This document shows, piece after piece, positions 11,201 through 22,640 of a DNA stretch of 64,000 nucleotides. Within the stretch, counting starts at the first letter, position 1. Each line of letters begins with the position of its first letter. Source of the stretch: Phyto melanocephala (lineage: Eukaryota; Arthropoda; Insecta; Diptera; Rhinophoridae); NCBI GenBank assembly GCA_941918925.1, contig OW799234.1:80496543-80560542 (forward strand). Reading direction: 5' to 3'. The position numbers and the translations under genes were made by a program. The notes beneath the pieces were generated by a model that searched no databases, was not told where the DNA came from, and was given only the letters and a program-made list of their open reading frames with translations.

Positions 11201-11535
11201 ATATATAAAATATACTGAACAGATATTTATAAAAAATTTTGGACAAATTATAAATTAATCGGCAAAGTTATAGGCGAAATTTAAAAAATAATTTTATATA
11301 ATTTTTTTTAACTAATATTCAAATTTTTAAACAGGCTTGAGTTCAATTTTTAATCGTTCTTATTTTTACAAGGAATTTTTTAATAATGTGATAATGAAAA
11401 AATAATCTGGAAAAGTATGTTTTACCGACACTAGCCGAGCGGAATAGATTTTCAAAACCAGCTACGAAGATTATGCTGGAAATATATGGAGGCTTTAAAA
11501 AGCTGACTTCAACGCTTAACTTGGTTGCAAATAAA
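11201..11535. other. No recognised feature
   Basis: Non-coding A/T-rich DNA between the retroelement tail and the MITE. Confidence 0.5.
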
Positions 11536-11795
11536 TATAGTAGAAAGACCAAACGAAATGATAGCTGTTTTTTACGAAATTGAGATTTTAAGTCATTTCT
11601 ATACATTTTACACAAATACACCTCGACACAAAAACTGAACGCAATATTATTAAAATAACATTTTTAAAAGCAATTTTACAAAAGAAGTTACATTATGATA
11701 TTGCAGATTGTATTACGTTTTTACCTTCTCCTGTAAGGTTACAATTATTTGATTTAGGACCTTTCTACCTGTGACCATCGATATACCCTATAACT
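11536..11795. mobile_element. MITE family E, copy 1
   Basis: The right two-thirds matches the copy at 15959-16203 in the same orientation: CACAAATACACCTC, TTACATTATGATATT, CCTTCTCCTGTAA and CCTTTCTACCTGTGACCATCGATAT blocks. Its left end is only partly preserved (AGTAGAAAGACC at 11539). Non-coding. Confidence 0.6.
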
Positions 11796-12207
11796 CTCTC
11801 CTGTAAAGGGCATGACAATATACATATCATTTGATAGGAATTATCTTCCAGATGTGAACAATCTAGATCCTATTAAATTTTTTATAGTTTTTTTAGCAGT
11901 TATAAGAATTTAAAGTTGCTACTTAAACCTTATCAAACCACATGTGTGTAACAAAACAAAACAAGACCGTGTTGATGCAAATGGTTTTCGCAAAAAGTGA
12001 TTGACGTTTATGGTTTTAAAAACAAAACATAGATAGAGCAACAATTAAAGCTGCCGTTTAAAAGATGTTTGTTCTTTTCTGTTTTAAAATTTGTGATCCG
12101 TTTATTAGATTTACCTAAAAAGTGGGGACTATTTTCCATGATCCAGCGATTTTTAGGAATAACATTTGAGGGTGTTGGGACCAACAAAGCGGTCCGGGTT
12201 CATCTAG
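11796..12207 (+). mobile_element. Possible Helitron 3' end
   Basis: The end at 12204-12207 is CTAG followed by T, preceded by GGACC, an 8-bp loop, and GGTCC (12179-12195), so a hairpin about 10 bp before CTAG as in Helitrons. No matching 5' TC end was identified, so the left limit given is arbitrary. Confidence 0.3.
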
Positions 12208-14500
12208 TATGTATACATTTATAAAAAAGTCAGTGCACTTGCCAGTAGCGTATTAGATTCAGCTTCCATGCTGATATTTTTCAATGGGTCGATTTATACA
12301 TGGTAAGTTTTTTTTTTGGGCACGATAGGTGACACTGAAGTGCAAATAAAAAAAAATTTTAAGCTTAGGTTTAAATTATAGTTCTTTTGGTGTAATTTTG
12401 TTTCATTAAAAAAAAATGAACTTCTTTCGAGAATTAGTTATTTGCAAAATATGGCAACTTGCTCAATTTGCAACATTTTTTTAACAAGAAGCACGTCCAT
12501 ACACACATACTTATATGAAATTGAGGCAAATGTTCAAACACATGTCTTGATACTGAACGTTTAAGAAATATTTTGCCCTTCCATTAAGTACTTATAAATA
12601 TTTGAAACATTTAAATATTTTTCAAAATATAAAAGTTTAACAATATTTAAACGTCAAAAAGAATTTTGCAAGTCTTTTCTATCAAATTCCTTTTCCTTTG
12701 TGTTTAAAATTACGAGTATTTGTTAGGGTTACAAACCTTTTTGCACATATTTATTATTATGCATTCCATACTCGTACACATTTTTTAAATTTATAATTTT
12801 TTTTTACTTTTTGTTATTGTGTGTTTAAGTATAGAAAATTATTTAAGAATAATATTTACCCTTTAATACGCTGATGGGGCAAAATTCTTTGATTGAAGTT
12901 GAGAGTTTTTTGTTCCTTTCCATGATGTTACAATTTTTTGTTATTATTATAGTAAAAGTTTTGTGCTGTTCAATACATGTATTTATTTGTAAGTATGTAG
13001 TATGGATGTATCAGTGTATATGGTTTTCTTTTGCTTCCGTTTTAGTAGATAGCGTTTGTGTTGTTTTTATTATTTTTATATTGCCTGGAAAAATATGTGA
13101 AATATTTTTAAGTTTTCCCTTTTCTATTTTTTCAATTCTTAGGCCGTCGTATTTTTTTTTTTATTTTTTCTACCACAAAGAATAAAAAAGTATACTCACA
13201 TACATCCAAACGTATTTATGTGCGAATAATGCTTTTTATTTGTTTGTAAATTCTTTAAGTGTATGTGTATTAAGGATGTTTTGTTTGATAATATAAACTT
13301 AACAATCTTATATAAATACATGAACACTTGCATGCATTCTTTTTTTACTGAACAACATTTGTATAGTGGTTTGTAGGTCACTTTTGGTAGACTTTGATTT
13401 CAGCTCAGAATTTAACTCTTTATAAGCTTATTTTGCTCCAGCGCTATGCATCTCTTAATAAGTAAAAAAATAAATAATAGTAAATATTGAGTATTATTGA
13501 AACTTGTTTGGCTTCTATTGGGATAATATGTCCAACATTCTTATATCTGCAAATACTTCTTTAATAAAAAACAAAAATTAAGCTTTTTGCAACTGACTTA
13601 GGTAATATGATATATTCCTAATGCCTGCCTAAGACTCTTTACCACTTTCATTAAGCTGTTCATTTATAACCAGTGTGTGCAGTATTTCTTATTTGTTCTA
13701 CTGAAAGGATGTAAGTTCTAAATATGTTATAGATAGTAAATATATCTGCCATATGATAGTTATAGTTTACAAACATTTATTTATTTTTTTATCCTCAACA
13801 AGTTTATTAGAAAACATTTGCCGTCATACATACTTAAACTTTTAACAATGTGTGTGAGTAAAAATGTATATGCGATGATGGTTTGAATTTTTTTTTTGTA
13901 TGAGAATATCTAACATCTACATATGTATGTGCAACTTGATTTCTGTTTAGGTTTTTTGTTTTATTTTCACATACAACCGCCTAAACGCACACTATACTTA
14001 TTTGAAAATATACTAAAATAAGCTTTAGCAATATGATTCAACATTCTTTACGATACCATCTTCATGATGATCATAAAAATGTGTCAGTTAAACAATAGAC
14101 AATAGAAATTTAGCAATATACAGGATTTTTAAAAAATTCGTGTATTTTTTGGAATTTTTAAAATCACTTTAACAAGTAATAACTAAGTTTTAAATAAAAT
14201 TTTTAAAATCATGAATTTTTAAAATATGAAACGAATTCGGTTCGAACACTCTACCAATTTGACAACTAACTTAGTACTAGCTAACAATGTGCTATTAGCC
14301 AAATAACACGCTGATTCCCACATATCGCATTAGCACAAATTAAGACACAAAAATAATTTGTCCGAATTTTACAAAAGGAATGTACATATTTGATTTCAAA
14401 AAATAAATCTTTCCGATATTTATAAATCCCAGAAAAAAAATAACGCTACATAAACGTAAGATTTTAATTTGTCGCAACCCTTTAAAAAAAAACAATTCGA
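12208..14500. other. No recognised feature
   Basis: 2.3 kb of A/T-rich DNA. The open frames here (for example 12874-13185) are hydrophobic low-complexity translations of T-rich DNA without domain signal. Confidence 0.5.
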
Positions 14501-14869
14501 CAGCTGAAAGTTTAGGGTTAGTAAAAAAAGAGCTTGACACGATAGAACAACGTGACTTCATTATTGAGTAATATTTCAAAACCATTAAAAGCTTGGCGAC
14601 CGCAGTATAAAAATATTCTACAATATGTGGTCTGAAACCTTGTTGCCGCTTTTAAAGTTCTTAAAATCCACATGTAACTGGCGCAAAATAAACGCATTAA
14701 CATTGTCTCACGTTGGGTGTGGATTTTGGACTGGAGACATAATTAGACCATACTTTTTTGTTAATAATTCTGTTCAAGCAGTGACTGTCACTGGTGCTCG
14801 ATCAATAATGAAGACGCTATATTTTATCGTGTAACGTTTAATTTTTAACCAACCCTAAAATGTCAGCTG
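14501..14869 (+). mobile_element. mariner deletion derivative with TIRs
   Basis: Left end CAGCTGAAAGTTTAGGGTTA and right end, reversed, CAGCTGACATTTTAGGGTTG, both continuing into A-rich sequence. TA follows the right end (14870-14871); the left flank is GA, so the TA duplication is damaged. Inside, 14690-14830 reads GCGFWTGDIIRPYFF and AVTVTGARS, the mariner transposase stretch between the first and second catalytic Asp. About 370 bp. Confidence 0.7.
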
Positions 14870-14975
14870 TAGAATTTCTTTGTACTTTACTACACAAATG
14901 GCAATATATTCAACATAGATGAAATTAATGTATAAATATGTTGTAAAAAATATTAGTAGAGAAATTATCAATAAA

Positions 14976-15335
14976 CAAGTAAGAGTGATATATTCGGCCG
15001 TGCCGAATCTTATTGTTATGTTGTTCTTGTGGTCGTAGTTTTTTGGTCATATCTCAGTTGTTTATGTACCGATGTTTCTGATTTGCAATACCGATCTACT
15101 CCCGAATATTTTTGATATTTTAATAGCTCACCCGGGCTTAGCCGATATCGGGGGGCCTTCAAAAAGTTGATTTCAACATACACACGGACAGACTGACAGA
15201 GCTTAATCGACTTCCCTATTCATAAGCTTTCAGAAAAGATATATACTTTATGGGGTCGAAAATGAAAATTGTAGAAATTTCACACGGAATGACAAACCTA
15301 TATATACACTTTTGCACTGTGTGAAGGGTATAATA
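14976..15335 (-). mobile_element. HINE-A copy A1 (short form)
   Basis: On the plus strand it begins CAAGTAAGAG and TATTCGGCCGTGCCGAAT (the right-terminal hairpin), and ends GTGTGAAGGGTATAATA (the left terminus). The conserved block (GAAATTTCTAC, ATAAAGTATATAT, CAGTCTGTCCGTGTG, AAGCCCCCCGATATCG in reverse) is present, but the tRNA-like module and the A/T tract are deleted. Confidence 0.8.
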
Positions 15336-15958
15336 AAATTTACAACTGTTTAAAAATCCGATGACGTACAACCTCTACGATAGCTTGTAAATCGAGTTTA
15401 GAGTTCTTGAGAGATGGATTGCAATCACCTATTAAGGCAAATGTCATCTGCCAGATTTTTCTATTTAATTTTACTTAGTTTAGAAAAGGTATAAAAGCGG
15501 TGGCAACAAAACACAGAGTAGCCTTTGTGGTGTTTAATCGAGAAAAAAATATACATGATGGTAAGAGCAATAATACACAAGTAATCTTGAGCTCATGGCG
15601 AGGATTATATCTGAGTTACCCTCTAAAGGAAAACATGCGAAAAGAGATAGAAGAATATTGCACCGAAGCAGGATAGACTAATTTTTAATTAAAGACAATC
15701 AATAAAGAGAATGGTGAACTAAATCAAACCCACAAGTGTGTGTTATCATTTTGAAGATGAATTTAAAAACATCTCTCTTTCGAACACTCTTTAGCTAAGT
15801 ACTCATGTAACCACCAACATCTTTTAACCCAGTTATCATAATTTCGCTTTGATTTTATATCAGTTTTGTGCTAAAGAACACAAAATAAAAGAACAAAAGA
15901 GCAAACAGAAAAGGTCTTACACAAAAAATTACAATATCATCTACAAAAAGGCAAACTA
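15336..15958 (+). other. Unassigned; weak solo-LTR-like signals
   Basis: 15490-15503 holds GGTATAAAAGCGGTGG, a TATA-like promoter, and 15699-15706 holds AATAAAG, a poly(A)-like signal. A distantly similar stretch (ACAACTCCTAAGATAGGTTG) occurs near 60170. This could be a solo LTR starting near 15361, but no clear TG...CA limits or TSD were established. Confidence 0.25.
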
Positions 15959-16203
15959 CATATCGATGGTCACAAGTAGAAAGGCCGTGACTCGTATTTT
16001 TTACAAAACTTAGTTTTTTAGTGATTCCAATACATTTCACACAAATACACCTCAACAACAAAATTTCGTCCAATAGTATCAAAACCAACAATTTTACATG
16101 TAATTACATTATGATATTTCCATTTCTTTGACGTTTTATCCTTCTCCTGTAAAATTACAATTTCTTGACTTAGAGCCTTTCTATCTGTAACCAACGATAT
16201 GTA
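15959..16203. mobile_element. MITE family E, copy 2
   Basis: Left end ATATCGATGGTCACAAGTAG and right end, reversed, ATATCGTTGGTTACAGATAG, both followed by AAAGGC, are imperfect inverted repeats of about 27 bp. The interior shares long blocks with 11536-11795. Non-coding, about 245 bp. Confidence 0.65.
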
Positions 16204-16219
16204 TGTGAGGATGTATGTA

Positions 16220-18243
16220 TTAACCCATTAGATCCCAAGCTACTTTTTAATAAAAATTTTACACATGTTTCTCTTAAATCTAACTTAAAGGAGTAAAATT
16301 AAGAAAACTAAAATAAAAAAATTTAAAAAAAAAATTTAGAAGAGTGTTTTTAGGCCTGTACTCGTACGAGTACAATGGGACAATAGGGTGTATAAAATAA
16401 AGAAAGTTGACTAAGTTTCAAAATATTTTTTATTCATGTTTAGGGTATTTTAAAATTGAACAGGAAACAGAAAAAATTACATTAATTAATATTAGTTCCA
16501 TTCGCGTTAGATTTGGTGTGGAACTTTTTGAAACACTCTTTTTCTACACAAAGGGCAACGTTACAAAGCTCTCAAATCCATCGAATTCGACTGTGGCAAA
16601 CCTTGCATCTTAGCTGGTTCGGTATACGTTTAGGGAAGTGGTTATCTGCTGATGTTGCAATTGCTAATGTTGTTGAACGCCTCGGTCCTAAGGCACGAAC
16701 CGAATAATTTCTAAGGTAAAATCAAACTATTTCGCGTTGGAAATTTAAAAGATCGATTTGGCTCTGGTTTGCGCTCTTGTAAAGCTTCCATGAGTTTACT
16801 ACACATGAATTTATCATTGAAGTAAAGATAGGCCACCACCATTTTTTGCTTCTGAATTTTATGTTGTAAGCATTTATTGATTGATCATGAAGATCAACTC
16901 CTCACATACCGGCATTGTATTCTGCAATAAGCTTAGGTTGTTTAACACTAATTTTGCTTTTACTAGCTCTTGACCACCGTTTCACTGAATGCATAGGTTC
17001 TATTGTATCAAAATTAGTGCCAACAGTAACCACGCTATTATCGTTCCATTTTACGAAAAGAACTCCTAACTCAGCATACCCGTTTTGAAGCCAAAATTTC
17101 ACATAAATATTATAAAAGATATTCAAAGATACATACATATGTTTGAACTTACCTATAGTCAAAATTTCCACGCTCTTACAGGCTTTCCTCTAATAAATTG
17201 TTTGACCGAATGACCACCAAAATATTTGACCATTGATTCGTCAGTCGAGAGATTTTGGTGCATGTACCCGAATTGACAAAACTTTTGACACAATATATTT
17301 GACAGCGGTCTAATTTTCGCCATTCTATCACCTAAATCCAATTGAGAGTTGTCAGCAAGTGGTAAGTGCGTATCCTCGTCTAACTGCCAATATATGCGCT
17401 CTCTTGGTAAGGAGTGATAACCACTGTAAAGTAGAATGGCAAAAAATACTTTCAGCTCTTCTGGAGTAATGCTAAACTTATGCATGTTATGTTGTGAGGC
17501 GTATCTCATAGTTTGATCAACGATAAGATGCAAAACATCATTATCAACAATGGTCTCAAAAACTTCTATCGGTGATTTGAACTCAAGTGCAGAGTTCATA
17601 TTGTTCCTAAAAGTTTCAAAAGATCTAGAGCTTGGCATTTCCATATTCATAGCTCTTTTCCTCCATTTTATTTTCGATGGCCGGCATTTGGAGGAATAAT
17701 GGTAAATTCAAAATTCGCGTGCCTATTACTTTCAGCATAATCAAATGCCGCAACAATATTTTCAAATTTTTTACCATAAAACATCTTTACGTCCATCGCA
17801 AAAAAAACTAAAATTATTATGAAATTTATTACATGCATTATCCCATTGTACTCATACGAGTACAGCAATAATAATGCTTACCAAACAACACTTTTTATCA
17901 CTTTTTCAATAAACTTAAATAATTATGCTTAAATGTAGTTAGCTTAGCTTTAAATTTTATGCGATCTCCTCCACGTCAAGCTCAACAATAATAAAATATA
18001 AAAAAAATTGCAATGACAAGTGCAAAATACTGAAAAACGGGGAATTACCTTTTTAAGAATATTAAAACATTTGTCAGCTTTTACGCGTGTTTAGCTTTTT
18101 TTACACAGATTTACTCTCTACACTCCAAAGAAACATTTAAAGCAAAAAGCTCTTCAAAAAAGAGATTAATAACATTTTTACGAGCGAATAAAATTCTGCA
18201 ATTTTCTGTACTCAAGCGAGTACAGTGGGATCAAATGGGTTAA
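16220..18243 (-). mobile_element. piggyBac-like element with TTAA target sites
   Basis: TTAA at 16220-16223 and 18240-18243 flanks a 2016-bp element whose ends are CCCATTAGATCCCA and, reversed, CCCATTTGATCCCA: 13 of 14 bases, with the CCY start of piggyBac. It carries a decayed piggyBac transposase on the minus strand. A near-perfect 18-bp palindrome (TGTACTCGTACGAGTACA and variants) occurs at 16357, 17847 and 18207, each next to TGGGA or TCCCA. Size is close to that of a full piggyBac with part of the coding region lost. Confidence 0.92.
16480..17868 (-). pseudogene. piggyBac-type transposase pseudogene
   Basis: Reading from 17868 down: an N-terminal stretch (MFYGKKFENIVAAFDYAESN...), a frameshift near 17660, then the open frame 17159-17650 with the DDE_Tnp_1_7 fold, including VFFAILLYSGYHSLPRERIY and STDESMVKYFGGHSVKQF (first catalytic Asp), then GKPVRAWKF. 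From 17120 it continues with GYAELGVLFVKWNDNSVVTV, KRWSRASKSKI and YNAGM. After a stop come GVDLHDQSINAYNIKFRSKK (third catalytic Asp region) and WWWPIFTSMINSCVV. The C-terminal cysteine-rich zinc domain is at about 16500-16600: CKVCHSRIRW, a stop, then CNVALCVEKECFKKFH. The second Asp region is deleted. Stops and frameshifts exclude activity. Confidence 0.9.
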
Positions 18244-18935
18244 GGAATATAAAAAAAATAATACTTACAGAAAAGTATTGTTCTACAGACTGTTTTTATT
18301 AAAAAATATATTTTTATGGTTAAAAGAATAAAAGAGACAAACATGTAGTAGTTAAAATGAAAGAGGAATTACTAAAATGAAATTTTTTCAACATTCAACT
18401 CATTCATTCAAACATTTATTCAGCAGAAATTCTGCTAAACTCAGATTTACGCAACAGTGCGTTTGACAGTTATTTGGCAGAAAAAGAAAAACTATATGAA
18501 AAGATAATTTCATACTTTTACACAAACATAAACTAAATATTATCACAAACATATTTATTGGCACGCAAACATTCACCCAAAGGATGTGTATTAAAGGAGT
18601 AAGTGAAGCAGTTGTCAATTTTTTTATATTTTTAATTTTCAGTTTCAGCTCACTTGCCCCTAGTACCATAAAGTTTTTTATTCCCCTTTTTGATTACTTA
18701 TGACACAATGACCAGGAAAAATGAATTGCCAATCATCTGTAAAAGAAATATGAGTGGAGAATAAGTAAGTCACTGCCAAAATATTTCCTATTGTGTTGGA
18801 CAAAGTTTAAATTGGCGCTTTTAACTTTATGTATATGTATGTATGGATCTGTGTAGGTATATGTTTGTGTATATGTGTTGAAACTTATGTCTATTACTGT
18901 GTGCTATTCTCTATATTTGGAGATTTTTTATGCTT
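18244..18935. other. No recognised feature
   Basis: A/T-rich spacer between the piggyBac-like element and the tandem duplication; nothing supportable. Confidence 0.5.
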
Positions 18936-19835
18936 TTTGATCCGAATAGTATATTGACTGCAGTTAACATACAAGACAAATGTCACTGTCATAATTTAAG
19001 TTTAAACGGCTGTATACATATGCTACTATGTACTAGCAGTTTGTACAGTTCAAAGGCAATAAAGTGTTGAATCAGGAAAACGGTTGTTTATTTCAATACT
19101 GAAATTTTATTGTTGGTTGAAACTTTTAAATAAAAAATACAACAAAAACTCCAATAGGTGGACATATTTTAAAATGTTGCTTCTGGCGAGTGATATATAT
19201 GATAAATAGATTATTTGTTTAATAATATGTCGAAAAAGGATTAAAATTTAGTAGTCAACCAACAGGATAATTACCCTATAATAATTTGCTAAGTCAAGTG
19301 AACTCACTGCAAAACATAATTCTAAACATTAAATATAAATTCTTCCTAAAGAGTTATTAAGTATTTCCCACTTGATTTTGTTAACAAAAAAAGTTTATAA
19401 GAATAACATTACAAAAAAAAAAAAATGGCAGAAAAAAAATAAATTATAATTTAAAACAATAATGCTCAATACAAGGTGTATTGACTTGAAAGGTGTATGC
19501 AGTACAGCAATGAAAACACTTTAGGCAATTTGTTTTTGTACATACATATATACATTTATGGTACATTTTTGTTTGATATCCAAGAACAACATTTTCAATT
19601 TTATCACGTATTTTTCACCACAGCCACAACTTTTATTAACGTATTTAAAACATTTTTATTGGAAACGCTGTATATTAAAATATTTTTTTAAACAAAAGAA
19701 AAAAATATTTTTTTTTATTTTCCACAGATACATATGTATGTACATCTAAACAAATTTTGAAAAAAAAAATTTATACACAATAATAAAAATAAATGTTTGA
19801 TATGATGCCTAGAGCAAAAATAAATTAGCTGCTTT

Positions 19836-20560
19836 TTATACCCTTCACACAGTGAAAAAGGGTATATATAGGTTTGTCATTCCGTGTGAAATTTCTACAA
19901 TTTTCATTTCCGGCCCCATAAAGTATATATCTTTTCTGAAAGCTTATGAATAGGGGAGTCGATTAAGCTCTGTCAGTCTGTCCGTGTGTATGTTTAAATC
20001 AACTTTTTGAAGCCCCCCGAAATCGCTTGGACCCGGGTGAGGTATTAAAATATCAGAAATATTCGGGAGTGGATCGGTATCAGAAACATCGGTTCATAAA
20101 CACCTGAGATATGAAGAAAAACCCACGACCACCTCGATTTTTTTTCCACAAAAACAACATTAAAACAACAACATACATACATACAAACTTGTATATTGGT
20201 TAAAGTAAACCTGGGATCGAATCCCAGCTGAGCCAAAAAAAAAATTTTTTTATATTTTTATATTTTTTTTTTAATTTTTTTTTTATATTTTTTTTATTTT
20301 TTATTTAATATATTATTTATATTTTTATTTTTTTTTTTTTAATTTTTTTTTTAAATTTTTTTCTTTTATTTTTGTTTTGTTTTATATTTATTATTTATAT
20401 TTTAATTATTTTTTTTTTAATTTTTTTTTAAATTTTGTTTAAATTTTTTTTTTATTTTTTTTTATTTTTTTTTTATTTTTTTTCAACATACACATTGCAT
20501 GACTACACGTTGTGAAGGGTATATAAGATTCGGCATGGCCGAATATAGCACTCTTACTTG
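19836..20560 (+). mobile_element. HINE-A copy A2 (unit 1)
   Basis: A full-length HINE-A. Left terminus TTTTATACCCTTCACACAG with its own hairpin partner AAAAAGGGTATATA, then the conserved block with CCCCATAAAGTATATA and the CTGTCAGTCTGTCCGTGTG motif. Next is the tRNA-like module CTGGGATCGAATCCCAGC (20211-20234) and a 250-bp T-rich tract. The right end is GTGAAGGGTATATAAG, hairpin TTCGGCATGGCCGAA, then CTTACTTG before TT. The inverted copy of the left end lying inside the 3' hairpin matches the asymmetric TIR described for Helentron-associated elements (HINE/DINE-1); the class is inference. Confidence 0.8.
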
Positions 20561-21324
20561 TTCAACTACACCTTATCAGCCTATACACTTTGCCTCGATT
20601 TATAGGAAATGTCAATTTGTATGCAAAATTATGTTACGTTAGAGTTCTGCTTCATATTTAAAATGTAATTTGTTGTCAAGATTGTTTTACAGATGTTTTG
20701 CATTAAATTATATTGAAGAAAATTAATTGACATTTAGGTTTACTTTATATGAGAATTTTTCTAATACAACCCTTCATATTTGAAATAAAAATTCTGAGTT
20801 ACTTATGTGAAAATTTTACTAACAAATTTTAAGCTACTAAGTAATTAACAAAATTGCACAGTGGGTATGTTAGGGTCTATTTATGATATCAAATTTTCAA
20901 TTGGATATGAGAAGTTGTTAGTGGTAAATTTGCCTGTGATATATGGTGCTTAATAGAAACTTTCGTCATCAGCTGGGCTAAAATTTTCAGCTGTATGAAT
21001 ATGCTTTAAACATAACTTTATCAAAATAATATTTGTTCATTATAATTGCAATTACCTGTTTTCTTAAATGTAATTGAATTAAAAGTAAAAGTAAAGTAAA
21101 AAAAATTTGAGTGTATTAAAACTTGATGGCAAAAGTTGAGAGTTTAACCACCATGTTAAAAAACCAAACAAAGTCAAGTCCAAGACATATTCATTTTAAA
21201 TGGTAAAATCGTCGAGCCATCTAATCAGTGGAACTCATAATTTTTTTAATTTTTTGATTTTGTTTATTTGTACCATTGATGGGAAAGGAGATTTTATTTT
21301 TGATTTTACAGTATTATCTTGACA

Positions 21325-21657
21325 CCTAAGGTGGATTCATACATGAATTTCGGAAAAAAAATTCTTCCAGCCATATTTTCTTAATATGTATGTAGTTTGA
21401 TATCTTTCTTTTTTTAGAGAGAGAGCTCAATAAATTTGTTAGGAAAATATGAAGCTTGAATTAATTTAATTTTAATTTGATATGAGTTGCCATATAATAA
21501 AATGTTTGCTTAGTAAAATTGTAAAATCGTTAATTTATAATATCTATCTGCCTTGTTTACAAATGTATTAAATTTCAAAATAAAGGAAAAGGAAATGCTG
21601 ATTAAAATCTTTTAGTAAAAAAAATTCGGTTCAAAAATTGATGAATTCACCTTTAGA
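21325..21657. mobile_element. MITE family H (unit 1), tentative
   Basis: CTAAGGTGGATTCAT at 21326 and, reversed, CTAAAGGTGAATTCATC at the right end near 21656 form short imperfect inverted repeats about 330 bp apart. Non-coding. The repeats are short, so confidence is limited. Confidence 0.4.
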
Positions 21658-21838
21658 GAATTAAATATTTTTTAAAATTTTTAATATTAGTGAAACGAGT
21701 ATTTTTAACTTTCTGAAACAAAAAATATTGAAGTATGATTATATCAGCTTTGTTTTCACTTGGTATATGAATTCGCTTTAACATAAATTCAGTGATAAGA
21801 ATTAGGTTATGTTTATGTATTTATTGTCTATAGTATAT

Positions 21839-22089
21839 ATCTGTGGCTTGGAGCTAAAAGAGCCAATGTCAATTTTTTGCTCTTTTGAGTTAATCATTGC
21901 ATTAGATTTGTTTTCTTGCTCTATTTCATAATGGTAAAACAGCTAAAGTCATAATTAACCCAGAACAGCTTCAGAAATAAAATGCTGGCCAATGTCACTA
22001 TGAAAGCACCTATAAAAGTTAAAGTTCAATTCCAATTTTCTCAAAAGTAAATATTTTGACATTGGCACTTTTAGCTCCAAGCCACAGAT
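21839..22089. mobile_element. MITE family G (unit 1)
   Basis: ATCTGTGGCTTGGAGCTAAA at the left matches the reversed right end over about 35 bp with a single mismatch (AGAGCC against AGTGCC). ATAT/TATAT lies on both sides, compatible with a TA duplication. 251 bp, non-coding. The high TIR identity points to a fairly young insertion. Confidence 0.8.
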
Positions 22090-22140
22090 ATATTCTTACA
22101 GACTAATGTACACATGTAAAACACCAAAACAAAATTAAGG

Positions 22141-22640
22141 TTATACATAAAATAATATTCTATACAATTCAACGATTTTAATATAAAAAAATAATATTTC
22201 TTTACACAATTTATTTACTTTCATTAAAGCCAATAAGGTGAAACATATACGACAAAGAGGATCATTATTAGCATAGTTCGATCTATAGTATTTTAAGTTA
22301 ATAACACGGAAGTTTCGAGTTGATCTGGTTGAAAAATTTACAGATATTTTACTTAGCAGGAATTCAGAATCGACATCGCCTTGAATAAGGCCCAGCACAA
22401 ATGAAAAACTCAGCATTGAAGGACGACTATTTAAAGTTAGTAATTTAATGAGACAGAGTCTCCTTTTGTATGAAGGTAGTAAAAACGAATTCCATCCAGA
22501 CAAAGTAGACAAACTATTATAAACTTCTTCTGTACAGAATCGATACTATCAATATGAATGTTATAGTAAGGATGCCATTTAATTGATCCGTTTTCTAGAA
22601 TAGGTCGAACTAGCGATGAATATAATTGTAAATTTGAAAG
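22141..22640 (-). pseudogene. Jockey-type non-LTR ORF2 C-terminal remnant (unit 1)
   Basis: On the minus strand 22635-22530 reads SLVRPILENGSIKW-x-PYYN and HIDSIDSVQKKF. In a shifted frame the open frame 22141-22512 gives LLPSYKRRLCLIKLLTLNSR and LIQGDVDSEFLLSKISVNF. This order is the region after the reverse transcriptase in Jockey-clade retrotransposons (LVRPILEYGS..W.P, ..SVQKRFL.., LPPYESRL.LI.LPTL). The frameshift and missing RT show decay. A related fragment is at 51785-52190. Confidence 0.75.

Noticed and set aside
12874..13185. 103-codon hydrophobic open frame
   Set aside because: Hydrophobicity follows from T-rich DNA; no start context, domain or neighbour supports a membrane protein.
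16513..16707. Plus-strand open frames at 16407-16707
   Set aside because: Shadows of the piggyBac C-terminal cysteine-rich domain on the minus strand.
19497..19749. Two overlapping open frames repeated at 23868
   Set aside because: Repeated only because the 4371-bp block is duplicated; composition is low complexity.
20211..20234. A possible tRNA gene in HINE-A
   Set aside because: Only a T-arm-like stem and a 3' acceptor-like strand are present; no D-arm, anticodon arm or matching 5' acceptor strand.
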